Assembly (NCBI RefSeq): GCF_037038585.1
Contig: NC_092520.1
Location: forward strand, 13,089,001 to 13,153,000
Origin: Patagioenas fasciata
Lineage: Eukaryota > Chordata > Aves > Columbiformes > Columbidae
DNA: 64,000 nt
Direction: 5' to 3'
Part shown: piece after piece, positions 47,894-60,206 of the stretch
How positions within the stretch are numbered: the stretch's first letter is position 1
Layout of the letters: each line of letters begins with the position of its first letter
The notes under the pieces: generated by a model
Seen by the model: only the letters and a program-made list of their open reading frames with translations
Told to the model about the DNA's origin: nothing
Database searches by the model: none
Made by a program: the position numbers and the translations under genes

Positions 47894-50800
47894 GAGCCAG
47901 AGCATCCCAGCACAGGGGGACTTCACTCATGGAGCTGGGACAGAGCTGTCCCCTGTGTGCAGGGAGGGACTTTGGCATGGGATGGGGTTTAAGAGGGCTG
48001 CCTCTGGCACAACCACGGTGGTTCCTGGGTGAGATACCAGGGCTGCCAGGAGCCGTGTTGGCTCCAAAACCAGCTTATTGTTTCCAAAAGCCAACAAAGT
48101 AAATCTCCCCTCCAGTTTAGCTGGCCCAGGACAGGATGCTTGGCTCCAGGTTATGATCAAAGGGAAGCAGGGAGAGGAAATGATCTGGGAAAAGGGCATT
48201 TATTTGGTGTGGGGAGGTGAGGGGAGGGGTTTGCACTGGCCATGGGTTAGTGCAATGGGGTGATGGTTGCCCTGCTTGCTGCCCCTCCGGCCCTCAGCCA
48301 CCCTGGGGCTGAGAAGAGTTCTAGAACTGGTCAGTCTTTTATAAATAACAGCTTTTGCACTTTTCTTCTGGTTTCCCAAAGAAAGAGAGTTCTATTCTGG
48401 AAAAAGATACTGACTTAATAGAAATGACCTTCATGTAAAACACGACTTCTGTGTAAACAGAGATTACTCTAAATACTATTAAAATGATATCTGTGTTGTC
48501 ATGATCCAACATTTTTCATAAGTGCCAGCCAGCAGATTCAATAGAAGCTGAAAGCTCACTTCTTTTTTATCTGCTAGAGGTGGGTTTTCTTTGACCCTTC
48601 TGAACCAGTGAGCTGAAGTCTTTTACTTGACTCAATGTTTTATTTTCCCCTCAAACTTTTAAAATAGTTCGAGGCACATGGAAAGGGAGCCTGGTGCTGT
48701 AACCTTGCCACAATCACTTGTGAGCCATTTGCTCTATCGTTTTAAAAGGAAAACACAAGCAAAAGATGATGTTTAAACAAAGCACAGAAAAATCTGATGC
48801 TGCCCTTCGTTGTTAATGAGAGTTGTCCACTGCCTGACAAACATTGCTCGTCCAAGAGGAGTCAAAAATGCAATGTGTAAATTGAGTGGGGACAAGAAAA
48901 CATATAGTTTATATTAAAGGAGTTTGTTTTCTTTTCTTTCTCCTGGGATCTCTGGCCTTGCCTTGACCCGTTGCACTGTGTCTTACAGCCTGGAACAAAT
49001 AAGAGCCCTCTGGGCTGGAACAACAAAGAGGTCATTGCAAGAAATATCCTGGATGGGCGAGTGAGGTTATTTTGTCTTCCCTGTGGCCTCTGCATCGTAC
49101 CAGGGTGGTATAAATGGAGTGTGAAGATGCAGCTCAGCGAGCCCAAGGCTTTGCTTCAGGATCTGAATGCTTGAAAGCAAGATTAAAAAGAACGAGGGTG
49201 TTTCCATGAGCACTGTGCTCCTTCCACCTGCCTGGCATTGAGGAGAAGGGGTGACCCTGTGCTTCCATGCAGGGTTTCAACCTTCCAGCTGCCCCCTGGC
49301 AAGTCCTCTGCATTGTGGAAGCCTTGTAGGAACCAGCTTTTGGCTAATGGAAATGCAGCGGGGAGCCCTGGGTGAAAACACTTGAAGAAGAAACACGGTA
49401 CTGGCATAAGGAGGAACACATGGGCTTGGGGGAATTCCAACACCACAGCTCAAAACTTGTTAAAATGTCATAAAGCAGCTACCTTATCCTGCCCGATGCT
49501 CACTCCTGTAGGGCAGCGATGTGCTGATGCTCCTGCAAAGCTACAGAGGTTGCGGTCAGGGACGCATCCTGGACTTCATTTGTAAGCTTCCTCACGATGG
49601 AAAGGAGAGCACGCTTGTGAAGTTCCACATCACGTTCACCGAGATGAGTGAGGGGGTGCTTACAAGTGTTTTACAGGACCAGATTAAATTTCAGAACAAT
49701 CCTGGTAAACAGGGAGGCCTCCTCCACCCCAGTCAAACTGAAGATAGCCTTCAAAGACAATTACAATGCTGGAGAGACCCATCCAAAGGCAGAAACTCCA
49801 CCAAGGAACAAGAAGCCCATGGCAAGGCTGTGGTTACGTGGCAGTACTGGTTAGTGGCAACCAAACTGGAATGGAAGAAGGCGACCAAACTGCAATGGAA
49901 GAAGGCAACCATTGCTCCAAGTCACACCTGAGACACACTGCTCCACCACACCAGCCCTCTGCTTGGGAACAGCTCCAGGGACAAGCTCAAGACCTCAAAC
50001 TGTGTAACATTTCCTCCCCATTCCCTCTCTCCAACCGTGCCTACGATAACACTGGGATGGAAGCACCAGAGGCTGAGGATACATCTGTTATGGGAGATGA
50101 CTGGGATGAGCTGGAGCCACTATTCCTGCTTCACCTGCTGTGTTTGGTCTATGGGTATTAGCTGTTACAGCACAGCTCTCTGCAGCCTTGGTGTCCAGTG
50201 CCAATGCATGTCATCGCGCACAAGGCAGCACCTGCAGATATCGAGTCTTTCCCAGTTTCCAGCTCACAATAAAAAGGAAGATAAAGCTTGGGAGTATGCT
50301 TATACCTTCTGAACCCCCTAGATACTGCTTTAAAATTACCAGCTGTATTCTGTCCTACTGAATGCTGGATGAAAGAAAAGAAAAACAAACCACCTTCACT
50401 GCTTTGCCTTTCTTTGCAATTCAGGCATTACAGAGGAAAGAAGAGAACTAAAAGCCAGGAGTAGAAAACAAGTGCCGGACTCACTCCTATACTGGCAGAA
50501 TTTGCTCAGCTGAAGACCTAGCGCGGGTCCCACTGCGTCCTTCCTGCCCCCGCCCTGCTGTCCCCACGTCTCCTCCCTTTCTGCTGCATCGGCAAAGAAA
50601 ACTTGCAGAGAGTTTTCTACTTGCTGACAAATCTCTTTCCTTAGGAAGAGCAGCTGCTGGGTTAGTCCCGTAATGATGCCATTCGGCATCAACCCATCCC
50701 TCCAGAGCCCAGCTCACCACCTCCGATCTGCAGCTGGAGCTCTCAGACACTCAGTTATTCCCCGTCCCTGTGGCTGGCGGGGGTGGCTCGTCCCACCAGG

Positions 50801-52496
50801 CTCCTTGCACTCGTCAGGAAAAGACGTGGCTGATTTTTAGGATGTTCGGGGTATTCAGAAAAAGTCTTTGGTTTATTGTTATTTCCACTTAGAAAACACA
50901 TTTCACTAAAAAAAGAATTCCAAGTATTTAGAAACATCTCAGTCTTGTTCTCCCATTTACAGCAGTGAGGACCAAGAATAACTTCACCACAGTCAGTGGT
51001 GTAACGCTGAGATAAAATCAGAGCTGCGCCAGTCCCCGGATTAATGTCTCTGGGCACTGTTTTTCAAGCATCCTGGGACAGAAATTAGATCTCCAGAAGC
51101 TCCCAGCTCCCTTTTAGATGCTTCTTAACTGACCACAATTTCAGACATTGCTCAGCATTTTATCACAGATGCCAAATGCTTTGGAAAACCTGTTGACAGG
51201 GCCCTGAACTGTTTGTCAAAAGAGCAATGATCTGTGTGCTGAGACTCTGAAACTCATCCTTTGTGGCAGCTGAAACAAGTTCTGCTGTCGAGAGCAGACA
51301 AACAAGCCCATCTGGTCCTCATTAGTGAGTTATCACCTCTTTGGCCAAGGCATGTTAAAGGAGGGGGAAGAGCTTCTCTGTCTCTGTTACTCTGCTCATC
51401 CATCACACTCCTTCCAGTCTCCTGATCTCTTTGCTTCATTTCACTTCACAATTTTATTATTGTTTTTCTTTAACGTTCTGCATTTGCTCGCTCTGCACTG
51501 TGCCCGTTTTGAGTGCAGTCCAAACCCCCTCCAGGTCTTCTGTCAAGTCTCTCCTTGTGTTCCCTTGTACCAAGGCGCCTCATGGCATCTCTCTGATTTC
51601 TTGCAACACACTCGCTCTAGTTGTCAGATTTGATATTCTTGGCAAGGAGCAACCATTGGGGGAAAAAAAAAATAGGATGAAATTAAGTAACAAACCTACT
51701 TCAAACCAACAAATTCCAAAGAGGAGCCAGCCAGCCAGGCTGCAGCAGCATGAAAAGGAAAAGCTTTATCCGTAAACACTCCCATCTGCAATCAGCAGTT
51801 GCTAGTAGCTTTCTATAAAAAGGAAGAGTAAAATTAAAAATGTGTTTCTGAGACAGATCTCACTGCTAACTGACCAAAAATGCTGCCTTTGACAGTGTGT
51901 AATTTTAATACAATCTTAATGCCAAAGGCCCTAACTCTCCATTCTCAGTCTAGATTCATCCACACTCTTGTGCTCTGCAGCTATGACGGAGCTAAAGGGC
52001 AGCCCAGCAGACAAAGGTATGTCCCAAACTCTGTCCTCCTGCAGGACTTGGAAAGTCCAAGTCCAGATGGGCTAATGACACCCCAGGCAAGTCCCAGAGG
52101 GAATCTGTGTCCCCCCACTGCGCCCACTGCCCAACACAGAAGTGGGGCACAGCTGCCATCTACAGCAACACACACCCTCCTGCATGAAGGACTGTGTTTG
52201 CTTCACCTCCCTTCACTGTTCCACCCAGACTGGCAGAAGACATCACTGCCCAGGTCCTGCCACAGGACCATGGGTGGTCCATAGTCTCCAGACTGAGGCA
52301 CCCGCGGGTGCATGTGCCATGAACTCACCCAAGGGACCAATACTGAGCACTTCTCCCTCTGCTCCCTGCCTCAAGCAAGAGTAATTCAGACCTCCCGTGT
52401 CTTTCTTGTGACCACTGAGGGCATCAGATGCTCTAAGGTGGGTCCCTGCGTTGCTCCCCATGGTTCAGCACTGCAGGGTAAAGGTGCAGCCCCTTT
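47894..52496. other. Intergenic, no gene recognised
   Basis: Mostly unique sequence. A 24-bp direct duplication (ACCAAACTGGAATGGAAGAA followed by GGCG) lies at about 49860-49908, inside a 136-codon open frame (49521-49931) that I do not recognise. No RNA gene or further repeat was seen. Confidence 0.6.
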
Positions 52497-52712
52497 TAGA
52501 CAAAAGGAAGAAATTTTATACACTGAGGGTGGTGAAACCCTGGCCCAGGTTGCCCAGAGAGGTGGTGGATGCCTCATCCCTGGAGATATCCCAGACCAGG
52601 CTGGACGGGGCTCTGAGCAACCTGATCTGGGTGAAGATGTCCCTGCTCATGGCAGGGGGTTGGACCAGATGAGCTTTGAAGGTCCTTCCAACCCAAACGA
52701 TCCTATGACAAC
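52497..52712 (+). mobile_element. CR1 LINE 3' fragment
   Basis: AAGGAAGAAATTTTATACAC, then GAGGGTGGTGAAACCCTGGC, CAGAGAGGTGGTGGATGCCT, GGGGCTCTGAGCAACCTGAT and a terminal CCTTCCAACCCAAACGATCC. It is the same subfamily as the 3' end of the 2570-3805 copy. Confidence 0.92.
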
Positions 52713-55700
52713 GATTCCGTGGGAACGGAGCCGGGCAGAGCTGGGATGCCAGCACACTGCTCCCGCTTGGATCCAGGGTTTGGACTGGAAGGGTTTACAC
52801 ACCTGAGCTGCTCCTGCAAATTCAGACAAACTGCAGCAGAGCCAAAAACCGAACCCTGCTTTCCTCACATCTCAGAGTAGGGCTGAAATCATTGCTTCGC
52901 CCCTTAGCTTCATGCCTGACTCCACTAACATCAGTTCTGCAGCAAAAGTCCATCAAGGGCAATGAAAACCAGGCCACCATCCTCAGTTAGTGGCTGGAAA
53001 TAGACTCTGGAGTCCTGATTACCATCCCCTGCTCTAACGCCTACATAACACCATCTTGCTTTTATTCTTTATTGGAACAAATGGCAGAAAGTGGTACTAT
53101 ATAAAGAAGGACTTTAATTTGCCTTGTTTTTAATTCTTTGGCTCTGGAATTTTCTAATCTTATTCTTTCTCTCACCGTCTGCACTGAAAGATAGAATATA
53201 CATTTTTTTAAAAGCCGTTGTTTGAATAGCAAGCATAAATTAAAAGAGGAGGTGGGCATAAAACAGCTATAGATTACAACATCTATGAATAATTTCTAAA
53301 GCTCTCAGAAAACACGATTCATCGTGTTACCATGAGCTTATCTGTGCCTTCAGCTGAAATGAATTCAGCCCTAAAGGTTTTAAACTGGAAAGATGTTCCA
53401 GTGAAGTGTCATGTAAAATAAATCAGAACATTCACCATCTTTGCAGCACCGGCCAAAAAAAGTCTTGTAGTAAGAAATGTGATCAATCCACATATTGCTA
53501 GAGGGAGCAGGTTTTGCTGGGGAAAGCTGGTTTAAGAGTGCTTTAAGAGGTGCAAGTGACAGTTCACTTCATCAGAAGAAAGAAACCCAACAGGACCCCA
53601 ACTTTTTCCGCTCTTCTGCCTGGTGTTGACGACCTCCATTGTCACCTGGCTTCAGAGCAGGCTCCAGCTGCAACTCTGCAGAGCAAGGGAGGAGACCAGA
53701 CTATCACACACTAAGCTCGAGGGCTGGAAACAGCACACAGGAGTATCAGCCTTTGCAAACCAGGTCCTGAATTGGGTGACACAAATGGAAGCGTTCAAGC
53801 CCATTGTCATCCTGACCTCAAAGGGATCACGACATTTCGTGATGTTAGTCTGCACCAGAAGGACAAATTCAGCAAGAACATCCACAGAACTCTGAGTTGT
53901 TCTCATCTCACCACAACGGCACATCCGGGGCTCCAACCTAGGGCACATGAACACAGGACATCTTGGATGCACGCACACCAGAGTGAGGATTCATGGGGAT
54001 TTCAGTCAGAACAGACTTTTCTTGCAGAAAGTTAATTTATCCTGCAATGACAATATCCGAAAGTTCAGTGCTAGGATTCAGCCACCCACCCAAGCGGTGG
54101 TTCAGGGATTGATACTTCAGCAGAGTGAACCATCCATGTGCCCCACTGATCCCAACAACTCGTGTGCCACCAAGTCCAACCAAGCCACCCCAAAGGACAA
54201 GAGATCAGCCCCAGGGGATCCCATCTGAAAGCAAGCAGACCAACTCCTCCACCCTTACCCAGCTCGAACTTACAACCTGTTTTCCCAGCACAGGGAAACA
54301 ACCCTTTTCTGCTGGAAAATCCACTTGAAATCCCACCTACTGGAAATAACTGTTCAAAAATAAAGAAATAGCCCAACTTCTTCACAGAAGTGTTGCTAAG
54401 AAAAGAGCCCAAACTTGTGAGCATTCAGGGTGCTCAGAATACAGCTGGCTTTACGGTCCCCACGCGCATAGAACCTATGAGATCCCCGCTGCCAGCTATA
54501 AACCTCTATCACAGCACAACTGAGAAATCATCTTATTTTCCTACCCAGATTCTACCCATTTCAGCAGAGAGCATTCAGACCTACCAGCTTCCTCCGTTTC
54601 CTTTTTCCACCTCCTGTACAGTGCTGCTTCCTTCCACTTCAGAAAGCATTTCTTGAGCGTGGTGGCAAGTTGGGATTTGGATTAGGAGATATAATTAGTT
54701 TAGATCTAGATGACTCTTCCTTCTGGTTAGAGCTGCACTAGGAAAATTAGCATTCCCAGCAATTTTGTATTTTTTTTAAACCACAAAGCTACAATTCCCA
54801 CTTGAAAGATAAAATTTTGATACGAACAGCAACATTAAGATTCTGCTTCTGAACTGCTGGTCAGAGGCTACAAAGGGGAAAAAGATCTGCATACTGTACA
54901 TGCACACTTTCATTACTTTCATAACATCCCTTAGGTATATTCCAACCCTCTGAACTGAAGCAATTTAAGAACTAGACATAGTCACTATTTAATTTTCAAT
55001 CTTATCTCTCTGCCAGTCACAGTATCATGGTCACTCTTCTTCAGTTACATCCCACGATATGTCCCCCCTGGGAAAGAAAATAAAGTCAACTCTGAAATTC
55101 CTAAGAGCCAAACTGTATGATCTCAGTCAAAGCAGCACAACAGTAAAATATATCTTGATTGAACAACATAACAATTCAGGGGTTTTTGTTTTAAATGAGT
55201 GACTTGGACACCTATGGGAACATCATTCTTCTTTCTGCTTATCCTCAATCCAAGAAAAAAGAGCTCAGAGGAGCCTTTAGGAAACATGACTCTCCCAAAT
55301 ATGCCTATTGACACCCTGCTTGACTCATACCTTGGGGGACATAAAGGACAGTAATGAAGCTAAATGTGATGTCAGTCTGCCTACTAGGGAAAAAGTAGCT
55401 GAACTTCCAACAAAACATAGACTTTATTTCTTTGGAAAAAGCATCCCAAAATTTATTTCCCAAATAAGCAAGACAAAATTTGGCAGGAAGTTTTGATCTT
55501 GACCAACAACTAGCTAAACTTCAATCGAAAAGCTGACAGGAGATGGAAGGAGGACTTCCACGAACAGAAACATTTCTGCGGATATTTTCTTTCACTTCCC
55601 CTGAATCTGTATTGCAGAGCAGTGGGCACAGAGAAAGAAACACAATCAGAGAAGCCCCTACATATGATGCTGATTTTCCTTAGAAGAGAATTAAGGCTTC

Positions 55701-58175
55701 AGGCGACTGCAGATATGAATAAACACTTGAGCCTGAAGCACTTTCTGAGCATCAGCACATCCCTTCAAGGCTTGAATCCTACAGATCTCCCTTTGAAGTG
55801 AAGCGCTTCAAGGCAACACCCCCCATCTATTTGATGCTTTGACCCCACGCTCAGATCTCGCTTCTAGTGTGAAAGACCTCAAGGTATTTGTAGTTGCAGG
55901 AAAAAAGCAGAGAGCAATTTCAGCAGCTGGATGGGAGCCGATCCACGTAGGGCTGAAAGGAGACACCGGTTGTCACCACAGCAGGCACCAGCTGGGCTGC
56001 CCATGAGAGACTCAGAGGTAAACAGCCCAAGTACCAGATCACCTCTGCCCTGGGATCTGATTTCAAACAAAATACAAGTTAACAGAGGAACTGGAACTCA
56101 CCAAATATACATATATATACATACACACACACATATATCATCTCTCCTTCCAGGCATTCACAGAATGCCTACGTGCTACCTATGACTACCTGAAGTCCTG
56201 AAAAATGCACATAATTTTGCTGGTTGCAATACGAAGCCTTTAATTCAGACATCTACTTGAGGAAGACAAATAGGTGCTAAACATTTTAGAACCCTGTATA
56301 CACGCACAGCACAATTATTTCCAGCTGCAGGACAGTCATTAAGCTTTATTCCTCATGCTATTAGTCCCTTTAGAATTATAAAACATATTCCAAGAAAAAT
56401 TTTCAAAGACAAGGCTTTAAAAAAAAAAAACAACTTAGAAGGTTAACTGTCAGTCCCTATGGAGAATAAACTTGGGTTTTCAGTTCCAGTGCTACACCAA
56501 ACATAGCCATGAGCAAGGGGCAGGTCATTCATAAAGCAAGGGGCTTTGCTTCGAGCCACCACTTAGAGCGAGTTCAGGTGTTGCCTGCAAAAATAAAGGA
56601 CTGAACAACCCTGATTGCTGGGAACTCTAAAATACTACGTTCCTTGAAGTGCCAAATGTTGGCTTTCTTCCACTTCACCCCCTGGAACAGCTGCCTTGCC
56701 AGCTCCACTGCCTTCATTGAAAGTTATTTGTCATAATCAACAGAGATTCCTGGAAAAACCCCTGTGCTGGGAGCAGAAGTGTAGAACATCACAGTCTGAT
56801 TTTTTTTTGGTTGTTTTTAATGAACTCAGAGTCAGACAGCAGTTTTACAAAAACAAATGATCTGCTTGTCTTTTCCTATATGAGTACGAGACGCACAGCA
56901 GAAAATTAAGCATCAATACTGAAAGCACAGTGCTCTTTCCCTGACAAAAAGCACAGAGCACTTTAGTTTTTCCCGTACTGGTGGAGAAAATTCAGTAGTT
57001 AATAACACAAACCCACCAAGACCTAAGTCTTGAGGTTCCTCAATTATCAAATTGTGTTTGTGTGTTGCTGTGTCCCCAAGACTGTGGGTCAGCTTACAGT
57101 GCAGGAGGATGAAATACAAAAGCTTTGAAGGGGGAGGTTAGAGATAGGATCTGCAGATTCTGTGGTTGAGCTGAACAACAGTGTCAACAAAAACCCGCAC
57201 ATAAAGCAGCAGCCTGGAGCTGTACGGTCCCTACAGCTCCTTCTGCAGAACCAGGGAGGGAGAGCGCTACTGGAAAGAATGACCAAGCACACCTACGTAT
57301 CATGCAAAAGTTTAAGAAAGGCAACGTCCTGCAGGTGTGGAGAACAACTGTCTGCACAGCTGAAGACCACCTCATCCAACTGCAGCCATCTGGCTTCCTA
57401 AAAGTATTACCTTGGCTAAGAAGGGAGTTACATCACTTCACAAGTGATGGCATTATGCAATTATGATTCCCATGAAGGCATTGAACTGCATTTTCAGCGA
57501 TGTCTCCCCTCCTCCAATAAAACGGGATGCTCACTCGCTCGCTCTGGCACAGTGATTCTATCTCGCAATACTGACAGACTAATGTATTTTTTTGTTGCTG
57601 CCATGACAACCATGCTGCCAGGTCAGAGCTACAGCAGCAGCTGGCGTCCCCACTGCCAGACCCTGATTAACTTCTTTTTTCTCCTTCTAAATACATTGTC
57701 TATATACCAAGATTTTTGTAGCTTTAACTTAAAGAGAGAGAATTACAAACTACACCCATTTCTCTTCTTCCCAAGAATCATTGCAATTATTGAGGCAGGT
57801 CGCACAAGTAACACAAACACATATTCCTCCAGGAGCTGTAGGAGCTCACGGGACTTCAAGCATGTTGAAAATCTCGCTTCTGAGTAAATACGGGTATTAG
57901 CTGCTGGCATCAGTACACTACGCATAGCTTAATGAAAGGGTGGAAAACACAGCTAAAGCTAGTAAAAGCTTTTCTGGATACTAGAGTCATGCTCAAGAGA
58001 AATCTAAAACATTGTGCTCTACATTTACTTTCTTAAAAAGAAAACCATATATATTTTCAAATTAAGAGCTTGACAATAACAATATTACCATGAAACCATG
58101 TCTGTAAGAATGAATTAGACTGAGCATAACATAGGCAAGGAAAAGGGCAAGAATTTTACGTAAACACATCTGCGT
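52713..58175. other. Intergenic, no gene recognised
   Basis: AT-rich and largely unique. A TA/CA dinucleotide stretch lies at 56104-56138 and an A run at about 56418-56430. No open frame has a recognisable domain and no RNA gene was seen. Confidence 0.6.
56104..56138. repeat. TA/CA dinucleotide microsatellite
   Basis: ATACATATATATACATACAC followed by ACACACACATATAT. Compound dinucleotide repeat, about 35 bases. Confidence 0.9.
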
Positions 58176-58248
58176 TCTGCCACTGTAGCACAGGTAGAGC
58201 GGTAACTCTTACATTTTGCAAGTGTCAGGTTCATACCCAGCGCAGCAC
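58176..58248 (+). repeat. tRNA-like sequence: probable old tRNA-derived SINE head or tRNA relic
   Basis: TAGCACAGGTAGAGC (58186-58200) resembles the tRNA A box with its D-arm (TAGCTCAGTGGTAGAGC). GGTTCATACCC (58229-58239) resembles the B box (GGTTCGANTCC). The two starts are 43 bases apart, the tRNA spacing. The acceptor stem does not pair, so it is not a working tRNA gene. An old MIR-type SINE is the most likely source, or a tRNA pseudogene. Confidence 0.4.
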
Positions 58249-58840
58249 CTGATGAAGCTCTCGGAAAAAAATTTCCTTCACAACTGAGATTTTTTTCAGT
58301 CATTTGTATTTTATATTGTCCTATTAAGCGTAAAAATGGACATTTAAGAACAAAGCAAACTACAGTATCTTGAGAAGATCACTCGTTTAATAAAAACACT
58401 CACTGGGAAGTTTCTGACAGCACTTTTGAGTCACACGCACAGACTGGGCTGGCGGCCACGGGATCAAGCACTGACATGGTTTACTGAGGAGGAAAAAACC
58501 CCCACAGTTCCACAGAGCATCTTCCTCTCAACGTTCCCCCAAGTGTTATGTGGTGTCACCCCAGGGGTGCTGAGCCAAAGAGCCCAGAGAGCAGGGCTGT
58601 GAAGAACTTGGAGCTACCCCACCAAACCATGACTTGGTTGACAGCAAGAAAGTAAAAAGGAAGATTATTAACTCAGCTTCTAACTAGTCATTACGAGCAA
58701 GTCCAGTTTGCGACAGAAACATAGCTCTTTCCAGTTCACACTGCTTATCATACTCAGCTACTCCCCATCTTTGATAATACTGACATTTCTGTAAGTTGCA
58801 TAAGCACCCTCAGTACAAATACAGGTTGATTTGGAGGGCA
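58249..58840. other. Intergenic, downstream of CWC15
   Basis: The first part may be the body of the tRNA-derived SINE that starts at 58176. Nothing else was recognised. Confidence 0.5.
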
Positions 58841-59156
58841 ATTTAAACAATTTGAAGTATTTATTGTAAACCAGCTTCTCTCTTCTATTCTCTCTTCTAC
58901 CATTTACAAGATGGCCAGTAAAAGCACATGAACAGAACAACATTCATCAAACTGATTTAATCAAAACTGAAAAGAAAAACATACTGCAGGAATAAAAACT
59001 CCAGATACATAGCAATTACTAATTATGAAGCTGTTCATGATCTTGGAAAAGCATTTGGGAATTCAGGACCAAGTGTTCAGCCGTGAATTCTGAGGGAGAG
59101 GGAGGGAACAACCACAACCTTCCAAGTCCTTCAGCACCGCCACACATAAAACTGCA
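58841..59156 (-). other. CWC15: CWC15 3' untranslated region (about 0.3 kb)
   Basis: Sequence after the CWC15 stop codon down to the first canonical poly(A) hexamer on the - strand. The exact cleavage site is inferred. Confidence 0.65.
58860..58865 (-). terminator. CWC15: Likely CWC15 polyadenylation signal
   Basis: TTTATT on the + strand is AATAAA on the - strand, about 290 bases after the stop codon. A GT-rich stretch (CCTGTATTTGTACTGAG on the - strand) lies downstream. An ATTAAA variant at 58956-58961 is a weaker alternative. Confidence 0.65.
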
Positions 59157-59286
59157 CTACTTGATGTATTTTTCCATAAACTTCTTGTGAAATTCTGATC
59201 GCAGAGTATCATTCACAAATCTTTTGTCCTTTTTTGTTTCGTCTATCCCCTTGGCGCAATTCTTGAAGACAACATCATCATCCCAC
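59157..59286 (-). CDS. CWC15: CWC15 terminal coding exon
   Basis: On the - strand the acceptor is GGTTTCAG, ending at 59287. The exon begins by completing the Arg codon (AG+G) and reads [20 protein letters not shown], then [20 protein letters not shown] and IK, with TAG at 59157-59159. This block is the most conserved part of the family from yeast to human and contacts core spliceosome components in published structures. Only the GIDETKK segment differs from the mammalian sequence as I recall it. Confidence 0.97.
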
Positions 59287-60206
59287 CTGAAACCAAAAAT
59301 TTTTAGCTTCAGTAAGTTTGTATGGAAAATTAGGTGTAATTTACAAAAGTATATAAATGAAGTTGAGCCTTCCTGTTTAGATGTGCTAAGAACAAATAGT
59401 CATTATCATTTGATTTTAGTCTTTAAGAAAAAAGGATCTATTTTTGTAATCTAAGCCACCTCCTACACACTCCTGAGAAGTGAGATGAGTATCAGTAGAT
59501 TAAAGGTTAATTTACCTTTACAGAAAATAATGACCATTTGAACAGGGCAGAAAAAATCCTTGCGTCTAATAGCCCTAATTTTGATAAACACAACAGTAAG
59601 TGGGATATCTGCAAATAAAAACTGTATTCAGAAGAAGGCTGTCATTTACTAATTGTAGTTGCACTAAAACAAACAAACAAAAAACACAAGCAAAACCAAC
59701 CAACAACAAACAAACAAAAACTCAAAACAAACACATAAAAACCCAAACAAACAAACAAACAAAACCCCTCAAACACACACCAAAACAGCTAGATTTTAAA
59801 TGGGAGGATTCCATCAATTTTCTTGAGGAACTTCAGTCCTGTTACTTTTTCTATCTCTATTGACAATGTCAGACAAGCACAATTCTCCATCTCTATCTCC
59901 TTTTTCAGCACAAAGTAGAAGGATGATTTGTTCAGACAATCGCTACGTGCATGAATATCCCAATTTACGTTTTATGGCTTGTGACAAGATCCAAGGAAGG
60001 AAATAAAACCCAGTGGCAGGGATGACATTTTCAGACTGAGTGACACGGGGGAGCAAGGGGGGTATTTCAGGACAGATCGCACGGTACCTCCTCTTCACTT
60101 TGAAGTTTGCCTGAGGCTGCGCGGGGCCGGTGAGGTTCAGCAGGGGGTTACCGCTCAGGATGTTCTCCATCCGAATTCGTTCTTCTTCGGCCTTTTGCTC
60201 TTGTTC
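59157..60206 (-). CDS. CWC15: CWC15, spliceosome-associated protein, last two coding exons (5'-partial)
   Basis: CWC15 (Cwf15/Cwc15 family) is a small, largely disordered protein of the PRP19/CDC5L-associated part of the activated spliceosome, acting in nuclear pre-mRNA splicing. Two exons, 60088-60206 and 59157-59286, join in frame and encode about the last 82 of some 229 residues. They include the Glu-rich helix, [38 protein letters not shown] and the highly conserved C-terminus ending [13 protein letters not shown]. The N-terminal exons, with the conserved TTAARPTF start and acidic middle, are beyond 64000. The gene converges on AMOTL1, as in human 11q21. No break was seen. Confidence 0.97.
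59287..60087 (-). other. CWC15: CWC15 last intron (801 bp)
   Basis: Contains the CAAA-type simple repeat at 59666-59786. Nothing else was recognised. Confidence 0.85.
59666..59786. repeat. CAAA/CAAAA simple repeat
   Basis: About 120 bases of AAACAAACAAACAAAC mixed with CCAACCAACAAC and CACAC, ending AAACACACACC. On the CWC15 transcript strand it reads as a GTTT/TTTG tract. Confidence 0.9.
60088..60206 (-). CDS. CWC15: CWC15 penultimate coding exon
   Basis: On the - strand the acceptor is TTTCTGGTTCTCAG, ending at 60207, and the donor GTACCG begins at 60087. The exon enters in phase 0 and leaves in phase 2. It encodes [20 protein letters not shown] and [19 protein letters not shown], continuing R-WDDD in the last exon. 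It covers the end of the charged helix and the NPLLNLTG motif. Confidence 0.97.
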
